From Gemmatimonadota bacterium (lineage in GTDB: Bacteria > Gemmatimonadota > Gemmatimonadetes > Longimicrobiales > Gaopeijiaceae): DNA of 64,000 bases. The translations under genes were made by a program, and so were the position numbers. Shown here piece by piece: positions 14,580 to 24,013 of this stretch; the stretch's first letter is position 1; the number at the start of each line of letters is the position of its first letter. The stretch covers positions 1 to 64,000 of the forward strand of contig QJYK01000226.1 of NCBI GenBank assembly GCA_003248075.1, given 5' to 3'. The notes under the pieces are model-generated. The model saw nothing but the letters and a program-made list of their open reading frames with translations. It searched no databases and was not told the origin of the DNA.

Positions 14580-17500
14580 GTGACGAGCCACACCCCGCTG
14601 AGGGAGCGCCGCCCCACGAGCCGTGCGCCCTCCGCATTGGCGACGACGGAGGGCGGCGGCTACCCTGTTCACGCAAAACTGGACCGCATAGCTTCGCGAG
14701 TGATCGAAAGGGCCTCGAGACAGGGCGCCACGATGTCGCTCAGCCAGCAGAGCCATCCGTTCGGGGCCGGGACGCTCGCCCCCGGTCGCCTCCCGCTGGT
14801 CGGACGCTCCGAGGAGCTCGCGGCCCTCGATTCCCTTCTGGAGGCGTCCCCCCGGACGGTCGCCGCAGCCCTGCTCTCCGGCGAGGGCGGATCGGGCAAG
14901 TCCCGCCTCATCGAGGAGCTGGCCGCCCGTGCCGAGCGGCGTGGTTGGAATGTCGCCCTGGGGCGGGCCTATCCCGTGGAGCGGGGCGCACCGTTCGCTT
15001 TGTTCTCGGATGCGTTCCTGCGTCTCCTGCACGAGATGGACCGCGGGACTCTGGCGGTGCTGAGCCGGGGCGGTGAGGCGGAGCTCGCCTATCTCTTCCC
15101 CGCTCTGGGCGAGGGGCCCGGGGGCTCTGCGGCGGAGGCCATCTCCGACCCCGACGAATTCCGGACCCGACTCTTCTGGAACTTCGCGGAATTCCTCAAG
15201 AGCTATGCCCGGCGCAACCCTTTGCTGGTCGTGCTGGAGGATCTGCATTGGGCCGACGCGTCCTCCCTGGAGCTGCTCCACTTCGTGGTGCGCCACCTTC
15301 ATGACCAGCCCGTCTTCTTCGTCGCGACCTACGACGCCTCGGAGCGGGACCGCAACCCCGAGCTCCCACAGACCGAGCGCTCGCTGCTTTCCCTCGGGCT
15401 CGCGAAGACACATCGCCTTGCCCCGCTCACACGAGATCACGTCACGGAAATGGTGTGCCGGATCTTCGGCGTGGACCCCGGACTGGTGCGCGAGTTCTCC
15501 GCCATGTTGTTCGGCTGGACGCGGGGCAACCCGTTCTTCGTGGAAGAGACGCTGAAGTTCCTGGTGTCGACCGGAGAGCTGTCCAACCAGAAGGGCACCT
15601 GGGTGGGGTGGGACCAGCAGAGCCTGGGACTCCCACCGTCCATTCGAGACGTCGTGACGTCCCGGCTTTCCGGTTACTCGGAGCTCGCCCAGACGGTGGC
15701 GGAGCTCACCGCGGTCGTGTCCGCCCGGGCCAGTTACCCCATTCTGCGCGCCGTTTCCAAGATCGACGAAGCCCGGCTGCTCGGCGCCCTCGAGGAGCTC
15801 GTCACCCACCAGGTCCTGGTCGAGCACGACGACGCCGGCGAGATCGTCTACGACTTCGTGCACCCGGTCGTGCGCGAGACGCTTTACCGCGATCTCGGCC
15901 TCCAGAGGACGAGGATGCTCCACGGGGCCGTCGCTGTGGCGCTGGAGGAGCACTGGGGGGATGACGCCCTGGAGCACGCAGACCAGCTGGCCTATCACTT
16001 CGCGCGATCCGATGCCCTCAGCCTCAACCGCAAGGCGGTCAGCTACCTCTCTGCCGCAGGCGCGCGCGCCCTGGACCGACACGCCGACCGCGAGGCCGTC
16101 GAGTATCTGGAGGCAGCCGTCGATCGCGTGCGTCGGGCTCCCGTGGACGATGACGTCGCGCTGCGTCTGCACGGTGACCTGGGACGGGCCCACCTACGTC
16201 TGGCCAACTACGAGAGGGCCGCGGAGCACTGGGCCATCGTGGCCGCAGCTACCTCGGGAGGCACGTCGGCGCACGCATCGGCTCAGCGCGTTCTGGGCCT
16301 TTCCACGTTCTGGTGCGGGCGCCACCAGGAGGCGCTCACGCAACTCGGGGAGGGCCTCGTGTCTGCCGAGGCCGCCGACGATCACGTCCAGACCGTGCAC
16401 CTCAGGCTGGTGCTCAGCCACTGCCTGCAGGAGCTCGGGCGTGGCACCGAGGCGCTGTCCGAGCTCGAGACCGCGCTCCCCCTCGCACAAACCCTCGGCG
16501 ACAAGGAGCTCCTGGCGAGGGTGCATCGCTCCCTGGCCCTGCTGCGGATCTGGATCGGACCGCCGGACGCAGCCGAGCGACATGCTCTGGAGGCAATCGA
16601 ACTGGCAGGGCAGGCGAATGACCTCTCCGTGGAGTTCTGGGCTCGATGGGGCCTCGCCGTGCTGAAGGGCATGACCGGGGACACCGCGTCCATGGGAAAG
16701 TACCTCAAGGGAGCCACCGCTCTGGCGGACAGGCTGCGCTCTCCGGTACTCAGCCTGTGGACGACCGAGTTGACGATCGAGCTCGCCTTTGCCACGGGCG
16801 ACTGGCAGGCCGGCGTCGCGATGGCCGAGCAGGCGACGGCGCTGGCGGGAAGCATGAACCAGAAGGCGCTCCTCCCCCGACTGCTGGTATTGACCGCGCT
16901 GTTCCACATGGGTCGTGGCGAGCTCGATCGCGCCAAGGAGCTGGTGGACGAGGCATGCGCGGCATCAGGAATGCACGAGGCCGAGGGTCCGAAGGATGTG
17001 CACCGTATCGTTCCCGCGTACACCGGACTGGCTCACTATCTCGTCGCGCTGGGCGAGTACTCCGACGCCATCGCCGCCGCCCGACAGGGGCTGGAGATCG
17101 CGGAGGGCAGTGGGTATTGGCTCTGGGCCGTCCACCGCCTGCTGCCGATCTACGCGGAGGCGTGCCTGTGGGCAGGAGAGATCGACGAGGCCGAGATGAT
17201 CGGGTCCCGCATACGAGCGATCGCGGAACGCATGGACCATCGCCTCGGCATGGCGTGGGCCGACGTCTGCGACGCGCTGGTTCGCTGGAAGCGGGGAGAC
17301 CCCCAGGGAGGTGCCCGAGGCATGCGTGTCGCCGCGGAGAAGCTCGAGGCTGTCCCCATGATACCCCACGCGATGAGGCTCCGCCGCCAGCTCGCAGGCC
17401 GCCTGGAGGAGATCGGGGATCGGAAGGGGGCCCTGGCCGAGCTGGGGCTCGTCTGGGACGTCGCCTCGCGCCTCGGCGCCGAGATCGAGCTCGAGAAGGC

Positions 17501-17768
17501 CAGGATCATGTACCGAGAGATGGATCATCGGCCGCCGCCGAGATCCAGAGGGGACGGATGGGACCGCCTGACCCAGAGAGAGCTCGAGGTCGCCAAGCTG
17601 GTCGCGCGCCGCCTCAGCAATCAGGAGATCGCAGAGGAACTGGACTGCGCCGTCCGAACCGTGACGACACATCTGTCCAACATCTACAAGAAGCTCGAGA
17701 AGCTCGGGATCAAGAGGAGGGCCCAGCTGGGCGACCTCATCCGGGACCAGGGGCTCCTCGACGACTGA
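14580..17768 (+). CDS. LuxR-family STAND ATPase regulator (LAL/MalT-like)
   Basis: The protein has 1062 residues from a GTG at 14580, chosen because GGAGGTGA (14568-14575) lies at ideal distance; the GTG at 14547 has no such site. Walker A GEGGSGKS is at about 101-108, and Walker B reads LLVVLEDLHWAD. A long TPR-like middle follows. The C-terminal 65 residues are a LuxR helix-turn-helix: LTQRELEVAKLVARRLSNQE, then IAEELDCAVRTVTTHLSNIY. LAL proteins activate transcription after ligand-driven oligomerisation. It is the mirror image of the SARP/STAND regulator at 1746-5153, with its DNA-binding domain at the opposite end. Targets are unknown; the thioesterase gene 105 bp downstream is on the same strand. 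Confidence 0.85.
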   Translation: MTSHTPLRERRPTSRAPSALATTEGGGYPVHAKLDRIASRVIERASRQGATMSLSQQSHPFGAGTLAPGRLPLVGRSEELAALDSLLEASPRTVAAALLSGEGGSGKSRLIEELAARAERRGWNVALGRAYPVERGAPFALFSDAFLRLLHEMDRGTLAVLSRGGEAELAYLFPALGEGPGGSAAEAISDPDEFRTRLFWNFAEFLKSYARRNPLLVVLEDLHWADASSLELLHFVVRHLHDQPVFFVATYDASERDRNPELPQTERSLLSLGLAKTHRLAPLTRDHVTEMVCRIFGVDPGLVREFSAMLFGWTRGNPFFVEETLKFLVSTGELSNQKGTWVGWDQQSLGLPPSIRDVVTSRLSGYSELAQTVAELTAVVSARASYPILRAVSKIDEARLLGALEELVTHQVLVEHDDAGEIVYDFVHPVVRETLYRDLGLQRTRMLHGAVAVALEEHWGDDALEHADQLAYHFARSDALSLNRKAVSYLSAAGARALDRHADREAVEYLEAAVDRVRRAPVDDDVALRLHGDLGRAHLRLANYERAAEHWAIVAAATSGGTSAHASAQRVLGLSTFWCGRHQEALTQLGEGLVSAEAADDHVQTVHLRLVLSHCLQELGRGTEALSELETALPLAQTLGDKELLARVHRSLALLRIWIGPPDAAERHALEAIELAGQANDLSVEFWARWGLAVLKGMTGDTASMGKYLKGATALADRLRSPVLSLWTTELTIELAFATGDWQAGVAMAEQATALAGSMNQKALLPRLLVLTALFHMGRGELDRAKELVDEACAASGMHEAEGPKDVHRIVPAYTGLAHYLVALGEYSDAIAAARQGLEIAEGSGYWLWAVHRLLPIYAEACLWAGEIDEAEMIGSRIRAIAERMDHRLGMAWADVCDALVRWKRGDPQGGARGMRVAAEKLEAVPMIPHAMRLRRQLAGRLEEIGDRKGALAELGLVWDVASRLGAEIELEKARIMYREMDHRPPPRSRGDGWDRLTQRELEVAKLVARRLSNQEIAEELDCAVRTVTTHLSNIYKKLEKLGIKRRAQLGDLIRDQGLLDD

Positions 17769-17873
17769 CGCCTCTGGGCTCGGCGTCGGGTCGCGCATCC
17801 GGGCGGCGCGCCCCCTCCGTAGAACCGCGCGCCGTGGCTTGCCGACCCGCCCGCCGGCCGGCCAATTGTAGAC

Positions 17874-18308
17874 ATGACCGTCCGCGACGAAGCCGTGACC
17901 GTCCGAGAGGCGATGGTCACGGTGCGCAGCTATGAGCTCGACTCGTTCGGGCATGCCAATCACGCCGTCTTTCTCAACTACCTGGAGCACGGCCGCTTCG
18001 AGGCGTTGCGTCAGGCTGGACTCCCCTATGGGTCGATCGTGGAGCGCGGCTGGGGAGTCTTCGTGGTCCGGGTAGAGGTGGACTACCTTGCGGAGGCCCG
18101 GCTGGCGGACGAGCTCCTCGTGCGGACATGGCCGGCCGTGTATCGGCGCTCCAGCATGATTCTGGGACAGGAGATCGTTCGACGGGAGGACCCGACGAAG
18201 CGCGTCGCGCGCGCCCACGTGACGGCCGTCTGGGTCGGACCCGACCGGCGCCCGATGCGTCTACCCCCGGAGGTGCGCCAAGCCCTCGGGGAACCCCCGG
18301 CAGGCTGA
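17874..18308 (+). CDS. Hot-dog fold acyl-CoA thioesterase (4HBT/YbgC-like)
   Basis: The 144-residue protein carries the 4-hydroxybenzoyl-CoA thioesterase pattern: YELDSFGHANHAVFLNYLEH, with the catalytic Asp in LDSFGH, then GRFEALRQAGL and VDYLAEARLADELLVRTWP. Members hydrolyse acyl-CoA or acyl-ACP thioesters in the cytoplasm as dimers or tetramers. Substrate preference is not evident. A second downstream Met is possible (MVTVRSYE), since the first 13 residues repeat a VTVRE-like element. Confidence 0.8.
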   Translation: MTVRDEAVTVREAMVTVRSYELDSFGHANHAVFLNYLEHGRFEALRQAGLPYGSIVERGWGVFVVRVEVDYLAEARLADELLVRTWPAVYRRSSMILGQEIVRREDPTKRVARAHVTAVWVGPDRRPMRLPPEVRQALGEPPAG

Positions 18309-18399
18309 ACCGTCTGCCCTTGACGGCCGCCGAGCACCCCCTGAACGTGCGGTTCCCCGCGCCCTCCCGGCGCCAAGAACCGACGCGGAGCCGAAACCC

Positions 18400-19737
18400 A
18401 TGACCCCCCGCATCCCGAGCCGCCTGTGCGGCATCACCCTGTCCCTGTTCATCGTCACCGCCACGGCGTGCGGCCCAGACGCGCCGCAGGCCTCGACGGA
18501 AGCCGGGGCCAACGCCGAGGGTACGCCATCGCAGTTGGCTGCCAGCTGCGCCGCGGACAACGGAGGGTTGACCCTTCCCACCGGGTTCTGCGCCATCGTG
18601 TTCGCCGAAGGGGTGGCGGGGGCCCGTCACCTGACGGTCGCAGACAACGGCGACGTCTTCGTAGCCCTCAGAAACACGCGACCGGACCGGAACGGACCGG
18701 TCGTGACGGGGGGCGTGACGGTGATGAGGGACACGAACGGGGACGGGCGCGCTGATACGAGCGAGCGCTGGGGCGTCAACGGCGGGAACGATGTCCTCCT
18801 GGTGGACGGTTTCGTGTACCACTCGCCGGACGATGCAGTGCTCCGCTATCCGATCCAGGCAGGGTCCATGACGCCTTCGGGGCCGCCGGACACGATCGTC
18901 TCGGGCTTGCCGGCGACGGAGAACCACACGGCGAAGAGCATCGCCATCGGCACGGACGGATCCCTGTACGTCAACATCGGGTCACCGTCCAACGCGTGCA
19001 TGGAGCAGACCCGCACGGCCGGCTCTCCCGGCCAGGATCCGTGTCCCCAGCTTCAGACCCGCGCCGGAGTCTGGCGCTTCGATGCGAACCGTAGGGGACA
19101 AACCCAGTCGGACGGCGCGCGATTCGCCACCGGGCTCCGGAACACCGTGGCGCTGAGGATGCATCCAGAGACCGGGGTCCTGTACGGGGCCGTGCACGGC
19201 AGGGACCAGTTGCACGACATGTTCCCGGACAGATTCACCATCGACGACAACGCCGAGAAGCCCGCCGAGGAATTCGTGCGTTTGGTGCAGGGAGCCGATT
19301 TCGGCTGGCCGTACTGCTATTTCGACCCCCAGTCCGGAGAGAAGGTGCTGGCGCCCGAGTATGGCGGAGACGGGCACGAGGTCGGGCGTTGCGCGGACAA
19401 GAGCATGCCGATCATCGGCTTCCCGGGGCACTGGGCCCCCAACGACCTCGAGTTCTACACGGGATCTCAGTTCCCGGGCCGCTATGAGGGCGGCACCTTC
19501 ATCGCATTCCACGGCTCGTGGAACCGGGCGCCCAACCCCCAGGAGGGGTACCGCGTCGTGTTCGTTCCGGCGGCCGGAGGCGAGCCGGGCTCCCGATGGG
19601 AGACCTTCGCCGACGGATTCCGGGATCTGCCGAGCCAGGGGCGGCCGGTAGGTCTGGCGACGGGCCCGGACGGATCCCTGTACGTGTCCGACTCGACCGG
19701 CGGCCGCATCTGGAGGATCGTCTACGCCGGGCCCTGA
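18400..19737 (+). CDS. Glucose/sorbosone dehydrogenase-like PQQ-type beta-propeller lipoprotein
   Basis: The 445-residue protein starts with a lipoprotein-type signal (CGITLSLFIVTATAC, cleavage before Cys24). The rest matches the soluble glucose/sorbosone dehydrogenase propeller: FAEGVAGARHLTVADNGDVF, ENHTAKSIAIGTDGSLYVNI, TGLRNTVALRMHPETG, and the C-terminal PVGLATGPDGSLYVSD. Relatives oxidise aldoses or sorbosone with PQQ in the periplasm. No PQQ biosynthesis gene is in this window. The gene lies 17 bp before a phosphopantetheinyl transferase gene. Confidence 0.8.
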   Translation: MTPRIPSRLCGITLSLFIVTATACGPDAPQASTEAGANAEGTPSQLAASCAADNGGLTLPTGFCAIVFAEGVAGARHLTVADNGDVFVALRNTRPDRNGPVVTGGVTVMRDTNGDGRADTSERWGVNGGNDVLLVDGFVYHSPDDAVLRYPIQAGSMTPSGPPDTIVSGLPATENHTAKSIAIGTDGSLYVNIGSPSNACMEQTRTAGSPGQDPCPQLQTRAGVWRFDANRRGQTQSDGARFATGLRNTVALRMHPETGVLYGAVHGRDQLHDMFPDRFTIDDNAEKPAEEFVRLVQGADFGWPYCYFDPQSGEKVLAPEYGGDGHEVGRCADKSMPIIGFPGHWAPNDLEFYTGSQFPGRYEGGTFIAFHGSWNRAPNPQEGYRVVFVPAAGGEPGSRWETFADGFRDLPSQGRPVGLATGPDGSLYVSDSTGGRIWRIVYAGP

Positions 19738-19754
19738 CGCATCCGCCGACGTCG

Positions 19755-20525
19755 ATGTCGCGGGTCACCCGGGGATCAGGGACACCATGGGTCGGTAACG
19801 ACGTTGTGGATCTGAGCAATCCGCGCGTTGTCGACAAACACGGTGACCTCCGGTTCCTGAACCGGGTCTTCACCCCCGACGAGCGCGAGGTGATCAAGGA
19901 GTCGGTCGATCCGCCCCTTGATCTGTGGGGGATGTGGGCCGCCAAGGAGGCGGCCTTCAAGATCGTCGCGAAATGGTCGCCCACCCCACCGCCCTTCGAG
20001 CACAAGGCCTTTGCCGTGGCATGGGGTTCGGAGGACCGCGGTACGAATCCCTACGGTCGGGTCCTTCGAGCGGGTCGGGTGCGGTACGGAGCGCACGTCG
20101 CGATCCGGGTCGAGATCACGAGGACGGGTCACGTACTGGCTGCGCTCGCTTGGCCCGCCGACGAGGGCGCTCCTGAGGGCTCCCGTGTCCTCGATGGGAC
20201 GGTTCTCTCGCTTTCGGACCCCGGGGCCCGGTGGGCGCGAGACCTGGACGAGCTGAGAAAGCGGCTCACCCGCGCCGAGGTCGCGTCGGTCCACTCGCTA
20301 CCTTCGGCCGCAGTACGATTGGGCGCTCGATCGGCCCTCTCGCGGGCGTGGAACGTCCAGGAGTCGCGTCTCGAGATCGTTTGCGATCCCGGCCCCATCG
20401 GCCGCAGGCCCCCTCGGGTGCTGCTGGACGGATCGGCGTGTGATGCAGACGTGTCGTTGGCACACGACGGGGCTTGGATCGCCTGGGCTTACACCTTCGT
20501 CAGAAGCCCGTCGGTCGGTAGTTGA
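19755..20525 (+). CDS. 4'-phosphopantetheinyl transferase superfamily protein
   Basis: The 256-residue protein has the metal-binding motif VGNDVVDLSNP (Asp16) and WAAKEAAFK (61-69), which together define AcpS/Sfp-type enzymes. RVLLDGSACDADVSLAHDGA near the C-terminus resembles the Sfp-family third motif. The enzyme would move phosphopantetheine from CoA to a carrier-protein serine. The N-terminal half alone looks AcpS-like (RFLNRVFTPDER), while the length resembles Sfp. The last 26 bp overlap the convergent barrel gene. No carrier protein or synthase gene is nearby. Confidence 0.75.
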   Translation: MSRVTRGSGTPWVGNDVVDLSNPRVVDKHGDLRFLNRVFTPDEREVIKESVDPPLDLWGMWAAKEAAFKIVAKWSPTPPPFEHKAFAVAWGSEDRGTNPYGRVLRAGRVRYGAHVAIRVEITRTGHVLAALAWPADEGAPEGSRVLDGTVLSLSDPGARWARDLDELRKRLTRAEVASVHSLPSAAVRLGARSALSRAWNVQESRLEIVCDPGPIGRRPPRVLLDGSACDADVSLAHDGAWIAWAYTFVRSPSVGS

Positions 20526-21636
20526 GCTGGATGGAGGTCCCGAGCCGCCTGTAGTATGCGCTCCCGATGTCGGTCTCGGCCCGGGTCCAACCGAATCGGA
20601 TGCCGCCGTCGAGGTTCGGCGCCAGGGGACGGACGAGCTGTAGGTAGGCGATGGACGCGTTGTCCGCCTCCTCGCCGGGGACGAGGCGTGCAAAGTTGGT
20701 GTCGTGGACGTAACTCTTGGTGGTGATCACGGCGAACACGTTGACGGTGAAATCGACCGGGAGTGGAGCCGTGAGGAGGGCCCTGAAGCTCAACGCGTCA
20801 TATTCCGGTCGATTGGAGTTGGACCGGTTCAGCGTCCCGTCCAAGCCGATCTGCGCGACGACATCACCGCTGTAGGTCCACTCCAGTCCGACCGTGGCCG
20901 TGTGGTCACGACGGAAGGGGTCCGCCACGTCGAAGCTCGGCTGGTTCTTGTACTCGGTCCAGCGATACCCTCCGTAGAACCGCACCGACCCGGCGCTTCC
21001 CCAACGTGCTCCGACCTCCAACCCGGATGAGGTGCGGTCGAGCAGGTCGAGCTGCTCGAGGAACTCGAACGCCCGGTAATCGGCGTGCTCCAGGTCGAGC
21101 CGCGCATCGAAGGCGATCCCGTCGAAGGACCTCGTGCGGACACCGACCGCTCCTTGGCTGGTGAAGTAACCCGGCTGCAGGAACAGCGGCATGGGGGGGC
21201 GATCCCGGATCGTTCTCCCGCGTACCGACCCTCTGGCGAATACCGAACCCCAGCCCCCGAGCGTCTGCGACGCCTGCACGGCGGCGCTCCCGACCCACTC
21301 GCGGGGCGCATAGTCGCGCACCTCGAAGCCGACCGCCGCCGCCTGGCGCATGCCGCCGTCGAAGGAGAGCTCGACGCTCGAGCGAGGGGCTCTGAACAAC
21401 ATTACTACGCCACGTGCCCCGAACTCTCCCACCACCGCCGTCGCGTGGTCGGTGCTGTCCACGATCGGAACCGTGACGGCGGAGAAATTTCCCGAATACG
21501 TCTCGATCGAGCCCCCGAGCGTGAGGACCAGGTCCCGCACTTCGACTTGAGCACCCGCGGGACGGCCGGCCAGGGCGACGACAGGTGTCACGACCGCAAG
21601 CGCGCGGGACGCGATCGTCCGGCAACGCCTCACCAC
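20500..21636 (-). CDS. Exported outer-membrane beta-barrel protein
   Basis: The 378-residue protein has a signal peptide (ALAVVTPVVALAGRPAGAQ). Its remainder alternates hydrophobic and polar residues typical of transmembrane strands, for example SVRFYGGYRWTEYKNQ and TATVGLEWTYSGDVVAQIGL, and ends in Phe, the usual BAM recognition residue. I recognise no named family. It is the last gene of the lipoprotein/kinase/regulator/coiled-coil operon and overlaps the preceding gene by 7 bp. GGGAGG precedes the GTG start. It is a candidate target of, or partner to, the two-component system. Confidence 0.7.
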   Translation of the reverse strand: MVRRCRTIASRALAVVTPVVALAGRPAGAQVEVRDLVLTLGGSIETYSGNFSAVTVPIVDSTDHATAVVGEFGARGVVMLFRAPRSSVELSFDGGMRQAAAVGFEVRDYAPREWVGSAAVQASQTLGGWGSVFARGSVRGRTIRDRPPMPLFLQPGYFTSQGAVGVRTRSFDGIAFDARLDLEHADYRAFEFLEQLDLLDRTSSGLEVGARWGSAGSVRFYGGYRWTEYKNQPSFDVADPFRRDHTATVGLEWTYSGDVVAQIGLDGTLNRSNSNRPEYDALSFRALLTAPLPVDFTVNVFAVITTKSYVHDTNFARLVPGEEADNASIAYLQLVRPLAPNLDGGIRFGWTRAETDIGSAYYRRLGTSIQLNYRPTGF

Positions 21637-22559
21637 GTGATCGACCTCCCGCTGCCGCGGAACAGGCCCGCCCTCACGAGAAGGCTCTGACGCCGATCCT
21701 CGAGCTGCGCGCGATAGGCCTCGAGCTGTTGGATCTGCTCTTCGAGCGTGAGTGGGCGGCCTCCCGCGGCGGTGCTGTCCGCCGCTACGCCGGTCCGTGG
21801 CGGACCTCCGGCGACGACGGGCACGCGCGTGTCGTCGAAGCGGTCGACGCTCGCCAATAGGTCGCTGCTCTGACGCCGAATGCGTAAGCGGTTGTTCAGG
21901 GTACGGATGCGGTCGTCGGCTTCGTCGATCAGGGTTTGGACGAAGGTCGCCTGTCGTTCGAGTAGCTGCGCCTTGGTACTGCGCTCCTCCGGCCCGTCGC
22001 GGGGGTCGAAGGTGATCTCGGGAAGCACGACCGGTTGGAGGCGCAGGCCGCCCTGGCTCTCCTCGTCGAGTGCCTGGAGCTCGTTGCGGAGGTCGTTGAA
22101 AAGGGCGTTCAACCTCAGTCTTTGATCCGAGCTCGGGGACGCGTCCATCTCGTCGAGGAGCTCTTCGAGACGCGCTTCGATCGCCTGCATGAGCCCGCCG
22201 CGGATCGAGGTGAGGGAGTCCCTGGCGAGCTCCACGCGCTGCTCCTGCGCGCTGAAGGGACCCGCCCGATCCTGTGCCAACGCCCAGGCCCGCTCGAGCG
22301 CGTTGTCATCCCCCGATCGCCGAGCCCTCGAGACCTCGTCCAGTGCCGCCTGCCACTGTCCGTCGACGACGTTGAATGCCGCCACTGCGGTCTCGTACTC
22401 GAGCCGCGCGCGCGCCAGCTCACGTCGCCGCTGCGCCACGAGGGCTTCCAACGATTGTGACACCTGAAGGGCCAGCGCGGGGACGTCGGAGAACAAGGCC
22501 GGTCCGAGGGCCAGCGCGAGAGAGAGCCGGACGAACCCCGAGCGAGCCCGCATCATCAC
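21630..22559 (-). CDS. Exported coiled-coil protein
   Basis: The 309-residue protein has a signal peptide (FVRLSLALALGPALFSDVPALA) and then long heptad-rich helices: LEALVAQRRRELARARLEYE, GGLMQAIEARLEELLDEMDA, and LEEQIQQLEAYRAQLEDRRQ. Central segments include a proline-containing linker (RLQPVVLPEITFDPRDGPEE). I do not recognise a family. It sits between a sigma-54-type response regulator (4-bp overlap) and an outer-membrane barrel (7-bp overlap), so the barrel and the coiled coil may form an envelope assembly. Confidence 0.65.
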   Translation of the reverse strand: MMMRARSGFVRLSLALALGPALFSDVPALALQVSQSLEALVAQRRRELARARLEYETAVAAFNVVDGQWQAALDEVSRARRSGDDNALERAWALAQDRAGPFSAQEQRVELARDSLTSIRGGLMQAIEARLEELLDEMDASPSSDQRLRLNALFNDLRNELQALDEESQGGLRLQPVVLPEITFDPRDGPEERSTKAQLLERQATFVQTLIDEADDRIRTLNNRLRIRRQSSDLLASVDRFDDTRVPVVAGGPPRTGVAADSTAAGGRPLTLEEQIQQLEAYRAQLEDRRQSLLVRAGLFRGSGRSITW

Positions 22560-23974
22560 GCCTCGATGCCGTACTTCTCGAGCTTGTAGTAGAGAGCGCT
22601 CGGCTTGAGGCCGAGCAGACGCGCCGCCTCTGCCTTCACGCCGTCGGCGCGCTCGAGAGCCTGACGGAGCAGCCGCTCTTCGATGCCCTCGACGGCCCGA
22701 TTGAGATCGACGCCGCCCTCGGGCAGGTCGAGGGCCTCCGCGTCCGAGACGGGTATCTCGAGAACCGCGTCGTTCCGATGCGCCGAACCCAGCCTGGGCA
22801 GGTCCTCCTCCCGAATCTCCTCCGCCTCGGCGAGAACGAGCGCGCGTTCGATGACGTTCTCAAGCTCTCGGACGTTGCCCGGCCACCCATGGCACGCGAG
22901 GCGCGTCAGCACGCCGGGGCTGGCCGTCCGCGCCGGAGACGCGGTGCGCCCGGCCAGCTTCTCGATGAAGTGGTTGACGAGGAGCGGGATGTCCTCTTTT
23001 CGCTCCCTGAGCGGTGGGAGCGTGAGGGGGATCACGTGCAGGCGGTAGAACAGATCCTCACGGAAGGTTCCGTCTCCACGCAGGCTGTCGACCGATGCGT
23101 TGGTGGCGGCAACGATGCGAACGTCGACCGGAATCGTCTCCTCCCCGCCGACGCGCTCGAGCTCCCGTTCCTGGAGGACCCGAAGCAGGCGGATCTGAGT
23201 CGTGTGTGGCACCGTGGCGATCTCGTCCAGGAAGAGCGTGCCACCGTTCGCCAGCTCGAAACGGCCGCGGCGCCGCTTCTCCGCCCCCGTGAAGGCCCCC
23301 TTCTCGTGGCCGAACAGTTCCGAGTCGAGGAGGCTCTCGGCGAGCGCACCACAGTTCACGCGGACGAATGGACCGTCGCGTCGCGGAGAGCGCGCATGGA
23401 TCGCCCTGGCCACGAGCTCCTTACCCGTCCCCGATTCCCCATAGATCATCACGGTCGAGTCGCTGCGCGCGACCCGGTCAATCCAGCGGAAGACTCCCTC
23501 CATCGCCGGCGACGCGCCGATGATCTCGCCGTAGCGCGCCCGGGTCTCCTCGCGCAGGTAGGTGTTCTCGACCCGCAACGCCGTGTTCTCGCGACGCAGC
23601 CGCTCACGTTCCGCCCGGTCTGTGACCAGGCGATCGACCTTGACGCCGAATTCCTCCGGAGAGAACGGCTTGGTGATGAAGTCGGCCGCCCCCTCCTTCA
23701 TGGCCTCCACGACTTTCTCGATCGTGCCGTGGGCGGTGATGACCATCACCTCGGTATCGGGATGGGACTCCTTGACGCGCCGTAGGACCTCCATGCCATC
23801 CATCTGGGACATCTTGAGGTCCGTGATCACCAGATCGGCTTCCTGGTCCACGAGCATCTCGAGGCCCCGACGCCCGCTCTCGGCCGCTCGGGTCCGATGA
23901 CCTCGACGACGCAGAAGGAGCTCGAGCCCCTCCCTCATTGAGTCGTGGTCGTCGATGATCAGGATCTCAGCCAT
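22556..23974 (-). CDS. NtrC-family sigma-54-dependent response regulator
   Basis: The 472-residue protein has a receiver domain with acidic pair D8-D9, phospho-acceptor D52 (LVITDLKM) and the lysine of FITKPF. The AAA+ domain has Walker A GESGTGKE, the sigma-54 contact loop GAFTGA, Walker B GTLFLDEIA and the arginine finger region. A Fis-type helix-turn-helix closes it (EAARLLGLKPSALYYKLEKY). It needs RpoN for activation. It lies 39 bp from the histidine kinase gene that is its likely cognate. I found no clear -24/-12 promoter at the operon start. Confidence 0.9.
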   Translation of the reverse strand: MAEILIIDDHDSMREGLELLLRRRGHRTRAAESGRRGLEMLVDQEADLVITDLKMSQMDGMEVLRRVKESHPDTEVMVITAHGTIEKVVEAMKEGAADFITKPFSPEEFGVKVDRLVTDRAERERLRRENTALRVENTYLREETRARYGEIIGASPAMEGVFRWIDRVARSDSTVMIYGESGTGKELVARAIHARSPRRDGPFVRVNCGALAESLLDSELFGHEKGAFTGAEKRRRGRFELANGGTLFLDEIATVPHTTQIRLLRVLQERELERVGGEETIPVDVRIVAATNASVDSLRGDGTFREDLFYRLHVIPLTLPPLRERKEDIPLLVNHFIEKLAGRTASPARTASPGVLTRLACHGWPGNVRELENVIERALVLAEAEEIREEDLPRLGSAHRNDAVLEIPVSDAEALDLPEGGVDLNRAVEGIEERLLRQALERADGVKAEAARLLGLKPSALYYKLEKYGIEA

Positions 23975-24013
23975 GTGCCGTGAAAGGCGGGAGACGTGAT
24001 GCGGCCCGGGTCA

